Under the pieces are notes generated by a model. It was not told where the DNA came from, ran no database searches, and worked only from the letters and a program-made list of their open reading frames with translations. Shown piece by piece: positions 1 to 5,810 of a stretch of 7,232 nt of DNA; within the stretch, counting starts at the first letter, position 1, and every line of letters begins with the position of its first letter. The position numbers were made by a program, and so were the translations under genes. Source of the stretch: an uncultured Clostridia bacterium (GTDB taxonomy: Bacteria; Bacillota; Clostridia; Oscillospirales; Ruminococcaceae); NCBI GenBank assembly GCA_937893735.1, contig CALBGD010000483.1, forward strand, positions 1-7,232. The letters run 5' to 3'.

Positions 1-2
1 AA

Positions 3-50
3 GGAATTGTAGTGCCGCATAACCAACGCAGACCATACCCAAACCAATAA
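3..50 (+). CDS. Possible 3' tail of a gene running in from the left
   Basis: The frame starting at base 3 is open from the window edge to a TAA at 48-50 and reads GIVVPHNQRRPYPNQ. The stop codon sits directly against the strong terminator at 51-84, which is where a gene end would be expected. Only 15 codons are visible, so no family can be named, and a chance open frame of this length is quite possible. If real, it may belong to the same mobile-element debris as the TOPRIM remnant downstream. Confidence 0.3.
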   Translation, partial: GIVVPHNQRRPYPNQ

Positions 51-84
51 AAAGGACGCTTTTTACTGAAAGGCGTCCTTTTTA
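51..84 (+). terminator. Strong intrinsic terminator, probably bidirectional
   Basis: The arms AAAGGACGC (51-59) and GCGTCCTTT (73-81) are perfectly complementary over 9 bp with a 13-nt loop. On the plus strand the stem runs into TTTTTAT, and on the minus strand the other arm also runs into CTTTTTATT, so it can stop transcription from both sides. It isolates the decayed region downstream from whatever lies to the left. Confidence 0.85.
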
Positions 85-239
85 TATATAAAATTAGTAT
101 AAACCTTCGCCAAACCATAAATTGAAAAACATAAAGAGGAAAGTGTAACAGGTTCTCCTTTTTTTAATGAATCTGCTTGTTGCAAATAAGACATATATAG
201 ACTACCGAAAAGTCTCTACAAAGCTGCTACAGAAAAAAT
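85..239. other. AT-rich stretch with no recognisable gene
   Basis: No frame is open for a useful length with a ribosome site, and I see no promoter pair or convincing hairpin. It probably represents the decayed 5' part of the TOPRIM gene that follows, because frame 3 becomes open from 201 onward, but the protein sequence there is not recognisable. Confidence 0.4.
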
Positions 240-649
240 AGTTCTCCCGGAACGAGCGACAGCTTGTTTTCCCTAACGCTAGGCACTCTGACAAAGGTGT
301 ATGTTTTTGAGAGCGCAATTGATTTGCTCTCCTTTGGCAGCTTGCAAATCAGCAGAAAATTTAGAACAGCGTGCTTGTATCAATGGCTGGTCTGAAACCA
401 AATTCTCTGAAAACGCTCTCCGATAAAGGTCTGCAATTATTCGCCTGCGTTGACAATGACGAAGCCGGCAGGGAATTCATCATCGGCAATAATCTCACGC
501 AGTGCAGCCATATTCTAAAGGAATTCGGCGTGAAAGATTTCAACGACCTACTTATTAAAATCGGAAAGCTCAAACAAAAAACCGAAAAACGGCCGCTTAA
601 CCGAAAACACTCCCGGCATTGTTTTTTCAAATCTGAGAGAACGGCTTAA
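240..649 (+). pseudogene. Decayed DUF3991/TOPRIM-domain protein of a mobile element
   Basis: Two pieces of one protein lie in different frames. Frame 3 reads KVYVFESAIDLLSF (about 294-335). The reading then jumps to frame 2, WQLANQQKI (335-361), meets a TAG at 362-364, and continues as NSVLVSMAGLKPNSLKTL and LFACVDNDEAGREF up to the TAA at 647-649. FES-IDLLSF, VSMAGLKP and the D-N-D-E-A-G acidic motif are the hallmark segments of the TOPRIM half of DUF3991/TOPRIM proteins carried by clostridial mobilisable elements. One lost T in the run at 333-335 would explain the first shift. The tail is also doubtful: frame 3 from 597 reads LTENTPGIVFSNLRERLKER to a TGA at 678-680, which may be the original C-terminus. 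The N-terminal DUF3991 half is not recognisable. No start codon or ribosome site is convincing, and the gene is non-functional. Confidence 0.75.
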
Positions 650-660
650 AGAGCGTTTTT

Positions 661-736
661 TTCAAAAATGCGATTTTTGAAGATTTCGTATTCAACGATT
701 TTTTCAGATTTTGCGATTTTCGCAAAAAAGGCTGAA
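661..736. repeat. Cluster of AT-rich hairpins
   Basis: The first hairpin has arms TTCAAAAA (661-668) and TTTTTGAA (674-681). The second is compound: TTCAG (703-707) pairs with CTGAA (732-736) outside TTTTGCG (709-715) and CGCAAAA (721-727). Neither is followed by a T-run on either strand, so they do not look like intrinsic terminators. They lie between the TOPRIM remnant and the oriT-like repeat and may belong to the same transfer-region architecture. Their function is unknown. Confidence 0.5.
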
Positions 737-764
737 TGCTCATTTTTTCAATTTTAAAATAATC

Positions 765-835
765 GGGGGGGGTTTAGTGGACGTTCACCCCTAACGAAAA
801 TGTACTTTTGGAGAACGAAGTTTGCCAAAAGTACA
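765..835. other. oriT-like inverted-repeat region of a mobilisable element
   Basis: A perfect 11-bp inverted repeat, TGTACTTTTGG (801-811) and CCAAAAGTACA (825-835), encloses a 13-nt loop that itself contains AAC-GAA-GTT. Just upstream, an eight-G run (765-772) leads into an imperfect inverted repeat, GTTTAGTGG (772-780) against CACCCCTAAC (786-795). TGTACTT recurs at 845-851. Paired hairpins ahead of a short leading gene, close to a TOPRIM-type mobile gene, are typical of relaxase recognition regions. No relaxase gene is present in the window and no nic site can be proven. An alternative is a regulatory hairpin of the leader of the small ORF at 946. Confidence 0.45.
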
Positions 836-945
836 ATTGAGTATTGTACTTGTTACAGCGAAGCCAAAACTGGTGACGGCATACGAAGATGATTTTGAAA
901 AAAGCTGAAATCTCGTCTTTACAGGAAAACGGAGGTTTTATAAAT

Positions 946-1054
946 ATGAACGAACGCCAGAATATACGGTAGTCTTATTCCGAACCGTTCGGATAGGCTC
1001 TCGTCGAATACAATCCCGAATGAAAAGAACCGATTGCCTGACGGATATTTATAA
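946..1054 (+). pseudogene. Small frameshifted ORF behind the oriT-like region
   Basis: A good ribosome site, GGAGG (931-935), lies 10 nt before ATG 946. The start reads MNERQNIR and hits TAG after eight codons. Shifting frame near 964-970 gives a coherent continuation, YGSLIPNRSDRLSSNTIPNE then KNRLPDGYL, ending at TAA 1052-1054. A functional ancestor would have been roughly 36 residues, or the start of a longer protein. A mobilisation-accessory role is a guess from position only. I do not recognise the family. Confidence 0.4.
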
Positions 1055-1126
1055 GAGTGTGGTTTAGGAGAACTATATTGAAATCTGATAAAAGAACAAC
1101 GTAGCAGAAAGGACCTTACTTTACTA

Positions 1127-1155
1127 TTGACATTTTCAAGAATATACGCTAGAAT
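1127..1155 (+). promoter_or_regulatory. Consensus promoter of the two-component operon
   Basis: TTGACA (1127-1132) is separated by exactly 17 bp from TAGAAT (1150-1155), predicting a start near 1162 and a short leader. It lies inside the decayed mobilisation DNA and gives the regulator-kinase pair independent transcription. No copy of the 14-bp repeat found at 3194-3227 is visible here, so autoregulation through that element is not indicated. Confidence 0.8.
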
Positions 1156-1190
1156 ATTATTATAGGTCAAATATTGAAAGGAGGATGAAA

Positions 1191-1907
1191 ATGCTCAGGA
1201 TAGCAATTTGCGATGATGATAAGATTATACTGCGAATCTTAACAGATAAAATTCAGAAATATAACTTTTCTGACAGTTCATCTTTGGAAATAGAACCTTT
1301 TCTTTCAGGACAAGATTTTCTGAACAGTCAAAAGAAATTCCCTTATGATGTTGTATTTCTGGATATAGATATGCCGGAAAAAAGTGGTTTTGATATTGCA
1401 GAGCAAATTAATAATTCTAGTGGAACATTGATAGTTTTCGTAACCTTGTATGATGAACTGGTATATTCGTCTATTAAATTCCGACCTTTCAGATTTATAC
1501 GCAAATCTTATCTTGAAGCAGAACTTAACGAGGTATTATCCTCTGTAAATGCAGAATTCCTGAAACGGAACTCAGCAAGGAAATTTGCGTTTCAGACACA
1601 AGTGGGCGAAGTATTTGTTGATTTAAGTCTTGTTGAATACATAGAAATATATAGTCATTGGCTAATGGTACATATCAAGGGTAATGAATGCTTGAAGTGT
1701 TACGGAAGCTTATCCGACATGGAGCATGAACTGAATGATTACGACTTTGTCAGAACGCATAAAAGCTATCTTGTAAATTGCGAATACATCTATTCAATCG
1801 AAAGGAATCAAATTGTGTTAGATGACAAAACTACTATTCCCGTCAGCAGATATAAGGTGGAAATGGTTAAAGAAAAATTCAGGAATTTTTTACGGAGAAC
1901 GTTATGA
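1191..1907 (+). CDS. LytTR-family response regulator (AgrA-like)
   Basis: This is a cytoplasmic DNA-binding response regulator of 238 residues. Residues 1-120 form a receiver domain: acidic pocket CDDD (7-10), phosphoacceptor Asp58 in VVFLDIDMP, conserved Thr85 in VFVTLYDE and Lys105 in FRFIRKS. Residues 130-236 form a LytTR domain with VEYIEIYSHWLMVHI and the FVRTHKSYLVN signature. The ribosome site AAAGGAGG (1177-1184) abuts an in-frame ATG at 1185 but is ideally spaced (6 nt) for ATG 1191, which also gives the usual MLRIAICDDD start, so 1191 is chosen. The stop overlaps the kinase start (ATGA), implying coupled translation. The known family binds paired direct repeats. The repeats at 3194-3227, just after the operon, are the likely target (inference). 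All key phosphorylation residues are present. Confidence 0.93.
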   Translation: MLRIAICDDDKIILRILTDKIQKYNFSDSSSLEIEPFLSGQDFLNSQKKFPYDVVFLDIDMPEKSGFDIAEQINNSSGTLIVFVTLYDELVYSSIKFRPFRFIRKSYLEAELNEVLSSVNAEFLKRNSARKFAFQTQVGEVFVDLSLVEYIEIYSHWLMVHIKGNECLKCYGSLSDMEHELNDYDFVRTHKSYLVNCEYIYSIERNQIVLDDKTTIPVSRYKVEMVKEKFRNFLRRTL

Positions 1908-3187
1908 ATTCAGCAATCGAAGCGGCAGCCTCTCTTGCGGAATGCTGCATTTTGGTAAGACTATGCAATGGATTCCTTGGTTTTAAATCGCAAAACAAAA
2001 AATGGCAAAAAACGTCTGTGCTATTTGTTTTGCTCTCCCTCGCTGACATTTTGCCTTGTCAGCTTGGAGGATTTGAGAATATCTCGGTAATAATAATCAT
2101 GGTAATTATGCTGACATACTCGTTTGTTTTCCTTGAGGGTCAGCTGTGGGAAAAGCTTTTGGTTACGCTTATTCCTACGATCACTGCACCGCCTATAAAT
2201 CTGATAGTGATGAGTGTATTCAGCGCTTTATCGGGAAATGAGAGATCAGAGGTTCTACCGGGTGGTGCAATGAGAATACCCGTTTTGTTCTTCAGCAAAG
2301 CTGCTTTCTTTTTAGTATGCGAAATTCTTATCAGGATAAGAAAAAAACGTACATATTCCTTAAACGTATATCAATGGGTGATACAGCTTTCCTGCTTTAT
2401 TATATCTTTAATTATTTCAAGTCTGATGTGGAGTTTATTCAGAGGGCAGGAAGAAACTCAACCTTTGTTTCTGATAATCTTTCTCCTAATTGCGCTAATG
2501 AATGTGCTTCTTTATATTCTAATGAGCAGAATGCAGCATGATAGCAAGGAGAAGGAAAAATACAAACTGCTAAAAACGAATATTTCAGCACAGGAAAGGC
2601 TCGCCTTAGAAGCAATGGAACGGTATTCAGAGGTAAGAACGCTGAAGCACGATATGAAGCACTACCTAACCATTGCCGCTGAACTGATTTCAGACGGTAA
2701 GCCCAACGAAGCAAAAGAGTACATAGAAAGAGTAATAAATGAGAAAATCACCCACGCAGGTACTATAGTCAACACGGGTAGTGCGGTCGTAGACGCTGTT
2801 ATCAACCATAAAATCTCCCTATGCACAGAAAAAGGAATAATCGTTAAATGTATTATTGACACAGAGTTTGAAGGCTTGAATGATGTTGATATAAGCATTC
2901 TGCTGTCAAATCTTCTAGATAATGCAATAAATGGTTGTGATAGATCAAATCCACATATTGAGCTTGTTATTAGCAAAGTGAAATCTCTGACTTACATTGC
3001 AGTCAAAAATAGTATAGCGGAATCTGTACTGCTGAATAATCCTGACCTTAAAACAGAAAAAAAGAACAGATCCGAGCATGGATTTGGCATTAAGTCAATA
3101 AAGCAAATCGCACACAAGTATGACGGAAGTATTGAATTCAAGGAGGATAGAGGAGTGTTTATTGCAGAGGTCTGGCTGAAAAAATAG
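1904..3187 (+). CDS. GHKL sensor histidine kinase (AgrC-like)
   Basis: This is a membrane sensor kinase of 427 residues that should phosphorylate the regulator encoded just upstream. Residues 1-208 are mostly hydrophobic, with about five or six membrane segments (for example around 36-50, 60-76, 84-105, 124-141, 158-176 and 187-207). A charged coiled-coil-like linker (210-245) follows. The dimerisation box is LKHDMKHYL, with His249 as the likely phosphate acceptor. The ATPase domain shows the N-box SNLLDNAING (Asn340) and the G-box EHGFGIKSIKQIA (391-403). The start ATG 1904 overlaps the regulator stop by 4 bp. The multi-helix sensor followed by a GHKL domain is the architecture of peptide-sensing AgrC-type kinases, but no agrB- or agrD-like gene is visible, so the signal is unknown. 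No terminator follows before the next promoter. Confidence 0.9.
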   Translation: MNSAIEAAASLAECCILVRLCNGFLGFKSQNKKWQKTSVLFVLLSLADILPCQLGGFENISVIIIMVIMLTYSFVFLEGQLWEKLLVTLIPTITAPPINLIVMSVFSALSGNERSEVLPGGAMRIPVLFFSKAAFFLVCEILIRIRKKRTYSLNVYQWVIQLSCFIISLIISSLMWSLFRGQEETQPLFLIIFLLIALMNVLLYILMSRMQHDSKEKEKYKLLKTNISAQERLALEAMERYSEVRTLKHDMKHYLTIAAELISDGKPNEAKEYIERVINEKITHAGTIVNTGSAVVDAVINHKISLCTEKGIIVKCIIDTEFEGLNDVDISILLSNLLDNAINGCDRSNPHIELVISKVKSLTYIAVKNSIAESVLLNNPDLKTEKKNRSEHGFGIKSIKQIAHKYDGSIEFKEDRGVFIAEVWLKK

Positions 3188-3193
3188 AAAATT

Positions 3194-3227
3194 GTGCCGT
3201 TTGCGCTGTGAGCGTGCCGTTTGCGCT
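3194..3227 (+). promoter_or_regulatory. Paired direct repeats, probable LytTR regulator binding site
   Basis: GTGCCGTTTGCGCT occurs twice without mismatch, at 3194-3207 and 3214-3227, a period of 20 bp or about two helical turns. Each copy contains CCGTTTG, which fits the core of the published LytTR target pattern [AC][CA]GTTN[AG]. LytTR proteins are known to bind two such direct repeats about 21 bp apart. The distal copy ends 7 bp before the -35 box of the next promoter, a position suited to activation. The encoded regulator lies directly upstream, making it the obvious binder (inference). Confidence 0.8.
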
Positions 3228-3234
3228 AAAGATA

Positions 3235-3263
3235 TTGAACTTAGAATGATAATCAAGTATAAT
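3235..3263 (+). promoter_or_regulatory. Promoter under the LytTR repeats
   Basis: TTGAAC (3235-3240) and a perfect TATAAT (3258-3263) are separated by 17 bp, predicting a start near 3270. The transcript would carry a leader of about 100 nt that includes a hairpin with arms GCTGA (3311-3315) and TCAGC (3325-3329), then the broken gene at 3373 and the lipoprotein gene at 3747. I see no terminator in between. Confidence 0.78.
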
Positions 3264-3372
3264 AATGACAAGAGCAGGGTGTAACGCTGACCGGAGCATG
3301 TCATGTTATAGCTGATTATTTAATTCAGCAAGATAATGTACCGGAAATCAGCGTGAAATTTTTGAATATGGC

Positions 3373-3734
3373 GTGGAAATATGTATTTCTTCGCTGATAG
3401 GGTTATTTATTGTTCCACAAAGCCAAGCTTACTATATCGTCGGCAGATATAGATAGTCTGCTCTAAAACCATCAAACCAGGATTTAAGATTTCAGAGACG
3501 ACCCCTAATCGAAATATCAAAATCGGATTATACAAGTCTGCATCAATCGGCGGCACAAGAACAAAAGTAACTGAAAAAACAGTAAATACTACTACAAATC
3601 CAACTATAGGTGATGAAAATGCGTATACGGTGTCAACCACTTCTATTGATTCATCAAAACCATATTATAATGGCAAAATTACAAATACATCTAGTTTGTC
3701 GATAACATTGGCGCTTGTTGTTGTTATGGATTAA
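3373..3734 (+). pseudogene. Broken gene for a probable secreted protein
   Basis: The 3' part is a clean open frame (3453-3734, 93 codons) that reads SKTIKPGFKISETTPNRN, IKIGLYKSASIGGTRTKVTE and KPYYNGKITNTSSLSITLAL, rich in Thr and Ser and ending in a hydrophobic LALVVVMD. It has no start codon and is preceded in frame by TAG 3450-3452. Another frame just upstream (GTG 3373 to TAG 3454) encodes ISSLIGLFIVPQSQAYYIVG, which looks like the core and cleavage site of a signal peptide. The simplest reading is one exported protein of about 120 residues broken by at least one frameshift near 3440-3460. The stop at 3732-3734 overlaps the ribosome site of the lipoprotein gene, so the two were probably coupled. 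I do not recognise the family. A sequencing error at the junction is possible. Confidence 0.5.
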
Positions 3735-3746
3735 GTGAGGTTTTTT

Positions 3747-4355
3747 ATGAAAAAAGTATTCTATGTAGCTATTGTCGCTGCCGTACTGCTTAGTGGATGC
3801 AGCAAACACGATAATCTGGGTTACGACAATCAGGTTTTGACTTCTGAAAGCGACACTACAACTTTAAACCAGATCATTTACACTCATAAAGCTGAGCAGA
3901 AAGCTTTTCTTCAAACAGAGTCCTATGATAATAAGGATAACAAAATCCTTGTTCAGACAGAAGAAACCCCTACAAATGATGATAAACTCCTGGAAACTGT
4001 ATTACCATTGCCGTCAGAGTACTCACAAAATGAAGCAGATTTGCTATCAATGGATTATTGTTTTACAGAAACCGAAAAGGGCACAGATGTTTTCGCTATC
4101 AAAGATGGTGAAATAATTGGTGCAGGGTGGTTTGCCAATTATGGGCGCACTGTGATCATCAGACATTCTGACAGAATTTCTTTATACTGCCATCTTGATG
4201 ACTATACTGTAAACACAGGTGATACAGTCAGCGCCGGCGACGTTATAGGTCATACAGGTTCAACAGGTTACGCAACAAAAATCGGCTTAGGTTACAGGGT
4301 TGTTACAGATAAATACCTTTCAGACACTATGGATGAGTTCGTGCATGGCCTTTAA
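3747..4355 (+). CDS. Lipoprotein with a degenerate LytM (M23) domain
   Basis: Predicted membrane-anchored, surface-exposed lipoprotein of 202 residues. Residues 1-18 are a lipoprotein signal (MKKVFYVAIVAAVLLSGC) with the lipobox LLSGC and Cys18 as lipid site. Residues 19-100 are a polar, low-complexity linker. Residues 101-187 match the M23/LytM fold: DVFAIKDGEIIGAG, NYGRTVIIRHSDRISLYCHL and GDVIGHTGSTGYATKIGLGY. Active M23 enzymes use an HxxxD motif before the first segment and HLHF near the end. Here the first is replaced by YCFTETEKGTD and the second by GLGY, leaving only His149 of YCHL. It is therefore probably not a peptidase but a binding or activating LytM protein of the EnvC/SpoIIQ kind (inference). 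ATG 3747 is chosen over in-frame GTG 3735, because AAGTGAGG (3733-3740) is a ribosome site 6 nt before it. It lies in the transcript driven by the LytTR-linked promoter. Confidence 0.82.
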   Translation: MKKVFYVAIVAAVLLSGCSKHDNLGYDNQVLTSESDTTTLNQIIYTHKAEQKAFLQTESYDNKDNKILVQTEETPTNDDKLLETVLPLPSEYSQNEADLLSMDYCFTETEKGTDVFAIKDGEIIGAGWFANYGRTVIIRHSDRISLYCHLDDYTVNTGDTVSAGDVIGHTGSTGYATKIGLGYRVVTDKYLSDTMDEFVHGL

Positions 4356-4415
4356 AGGTACATAATACCAGGTTCAACTTTTACAACCTAGATTGTTGGT
4401 GCAATAAACTGCCCT

Positions 4416-4589
4416 ATGGAGTTCGGGGTATATTACAGGAAAATATCAGACGTTACAGCCAAACTTCCTGATCTGCTTTCTGTAAAGTGCGATACCGGTT
4501 CAGGGATTGGCTATGATGAGTTCGCAGATGTTTACACTATCCTGTTTTCCGGCGGAAGCTGTGCGATGGACACCGCAAACGCTCCACTA
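4416..4589 (+). pseudogene. Orphan coding fragment cut off by the insertion sequence
   Basis: The frame around ATG 4416 (open from just after TAG 4389-4391) has gene-like codon choice and reads MEFGVYYRKISDVTAKLPDL, then KCDTGSGIGYDEFADVYTIL and GGSCAMDTANAPL, before running into the terminal repeat of the IS. The remaining codons to the TGA at 4644-4646 are IS sequence. No ribosome site precedes the ATG, so this is probably an internal piece of a gene whose 5' part is gone and whose 3' part was removed by the IS. I do not recognise the protein. The 60 bases between the lipoprotein and this fragment hold only weak hairpins and no terminator. Confidence 0.4.
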
Positions 4590-4595
4590 AAAAAC

Positions 4596-4641
4596 TGGAC
4601 TGCCCCGTTTTGTACAGACAGTACAAAAAAGTCCCCTATGG
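4596..4641 (+). repeat. Left terminal inverted repeat of the IS
   Basis: It aligns with the right end through TGRACTGCYCC, ACAGACARTRACAAAAA and CCTATGG, with a few mismatches and small length differences. It contains a short internal palindrome, TGTAC (4611-4615) and GTACA (4621-4625). The end of the unknown coding fragment at 4416 is overwritten by this repeat. Confidence 0.75.
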
Positions 4642-4647
4642 CATGAA

Positions 4648-5505
4648 TTAAGAGACAAACAGGCTTCTGGTAATGAGAGGAGCCTGTTTTGTTTTTAGCT
4701 GAATGCGTTCATTGTTATAAAACCAAATGTAATCATCAATCAAACGCTGAGCCTGCTTAAAAGTATCAATCTTCTGGCGATAGATACATTCAGTTTTCAG
4801 AATAGAGAAAAATTTTTCAGCTAAAGCATTGTCGAATGGGTTTCCGCGGCTTGACATTGACGGCGAAATGTTGTATGATTGTGTTAGGCGATAATAAGCG
4901 TGTGAAACATATTGTGCACCTTGGTCACTGTGCAGCTGTAACTGCCCGGTGACCTTTTCTTTTTTCATAGCCGCTTTTACAGTATTAAGGACAAGATTGA
5001 CTGTCTGCTCTGTCCCGGTATTGTAGGCTACAATGCTGTTATCATAAAGGTCACGAATAATCGAAAGGTACAGCACTCCCTGCTTTGTGAAAATGTAAGA
5101 TATATCTGTTACCCATTTCTCGTTCGGGCGATTTGCACTGAAATCTCGGTTCAGTAGGTTAGGATATCTATGAAGCTGCTGACTCATTACACGGTATTTG
5201 TGCCTGCGGCGTATCTCTGAAAGAAGATCGTACTTGTTCATCAGACGAAGAATCGTTTTGGGATTAAGAACTACTCCATTGCTGTCAAGATACTCTTTTA
5301 CTCGACGATAGTCATATGTTCTGTTCGTTTTCTTCTGACACTCATCAATCAATTTTACAGCTTGTTGATGTTTCTCCGGGTTACCAATTCTCTTTACATA
5401 GCAATAATATCCGCTTCTCGACACGCTGAAGAACCTACACATAACGCTGATGGAATATTTGTGCTTATGACTATATATTGCCTCATACTTGAGTTGTGGT
5501 TTCAC
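4648..5505 (-). CDS. IS3-family transposase, catalytic subunit (OrfB)
   Basis: Catalytic DDE integrase-type part of the transposase, which cuts and joins the IS ends, 285 residues. An N-terminal HTH-like region, VMCRFFSVSRSGYYCYVKR (21-39), and an HTH_21-type segment around 47-100 precede the rve core. The catalytic residues are Asp134 in EKWVTDISY, Asp194 in LHSDQGAQY and Glu230 in NPFDNALAEKFFSILKTE, with the family-typical 35 residues between the second Asp and Glu. The start is GTG 5505 overlapping the orfA stop (GTGA). The Shine-Dalgarno AAGGAGG lies flush against this GTG, which is poor spacing, so translation may depend on coupling to orfA or on frameshifting. I see no clear slippery heptamer in the short frame overlap. 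Confidence 0.9.
   Translation of the reverse strand: MKPQLKYEAIYSHKHKYSISVMCRFFSVSRSGYYCYVKRIGNPEKHQQAVKLIDECQKKTNRTYDYRRVKEYLDSNGVVLNPKTILRLMNKYDLLSEIRRRHKYRVMSQQLHRYPNLLNRDFSANRPNEKWVTDISYIFTKQGVLYLSIIRDLYDNSIVAYNTGTEQTVNLVLNTVKAAMKKEKVTGQLQLHSDQGAQYVSHAYYRLTQSYNISPSMSSRGNPFDNALAEKFFSILKTECIYRQKIDTFKQAQRLIDDYIWFYNNERIQLKTKQAPLITRSLFVS
4657..4696 (+). terminator. Possible inward-facing terminator near the IS left end
   Basis: AAACAGGCT (4657-4665) and AGCCTGTTT (4681-4689) form a perfect 9-bp stem with a 15-nt loop, followed on the plus strand by TGTTTTTAG. It lies within the last codons of orfB on the opposite strand. Read on the plus strand it could stop transcription entering the IS from the lipoprotein side. 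The T-run is interrupted and the loop is long, so efficiency is uncertain. Confidence 0.45.
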
Positions 5506-5804
5506 CTCCTTCCAGTAAGCCGAAGAAAATCCCGCAGCAGTTCCACTTCCATTTCAAGCTGTGCTATTCGCCTGTCTTTTTCTTCCTCTGCTGTCATCGG
5601 GCGCTTTCGTGGGCGGCCTTTTACTTTGGGTGGATTGCCTAGCTTGGCTTTTTGTTCATTTCGGTTATGCCGCTTTATTAATCCTTTTATCTGTTCCCGC
5701 GTTAATCCGAAATGCTCCGCTATTTCCCGATTCGTCTTTCCTTCTTCCTTCATTTGGAATACTTCCCGTTCAAGTCCCTTTATCTTTGTGTATTTCCTTG
5801 GCAT
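5502..5804 (-). CDS. IS3-family transposase, DNA-binding subunit (OrfA)
   Basis: A 100-residue protein that recognises the IS ends and partners OrfB. A helix-turn-helix, KTNREIAEHFGLTREQIKGL (23-42), is followed by a basic stretch with GRPRKRP (64-70), then a leucine-zipper-like helix, IAQLEMEVELLRDFL, near the C-terminus, all usual for OrfA. ATG 5804 has GGAGG placed 8 nt upstream. That ribosome site is one arm of the hairpin at 5811-5845, which suggests control by read-through transcripts. Confidence 0.9.
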   Translation of the reverse strand: MPRKYTKIKGLEREVFQMKEEGKTNREIAEHFGLTREQIKGLIKRHNRNEQKAKLGNPPKVKGRPRKRPMTAEEEKDRRIAQLEMEVELLRDFLRLTGRR

Positions 5805-5810
5805 ATCAAA

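Noticed and set aside
361..630. Minus-strand open frame opposite the TOPRIM remnant
   Set aside because: The plus strand carries the recognisable TOPRIM motifs; the opposite frame has no domain or ribosome site.
661..736. Intrinsic terminator after the TOPRIM remnant
   Set aside because: The hairpins are AT-rich and lack a following T-run on either strand.
1185..1190. ATG 1185 as start of the response regulator
   Set aside because: It touches the ribosome site with no spacing. ATG 1191 has normal spacing and gives the family-typical MLRIAICDDD.
3270..3400. A short pheromone (AgrD-like) peptide gene in the leader
   Set aside because: Only peptides of five to nine residues follow ATGs there, with no amphipathic or Cys-containing core and no good ribosome site.
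3735..3746. GTG 3735 as start of the lipoprotein
   Set aside because: This GTG is itself part of the ribosome site for ATG 3747, and the signal peptide begins properly at 3747.
3453..4355. A SpoIID-SpoIIQ-like gene pair
   Set aside because: IKIGLYK loosely recalls the start of a SpoIID domain, and the next gene is a degenerate LytM. However, the rest of the fragment lacks SpoIID motifs, and the second protein is a lipoprotein rather than a single-pass SpoIIQ.
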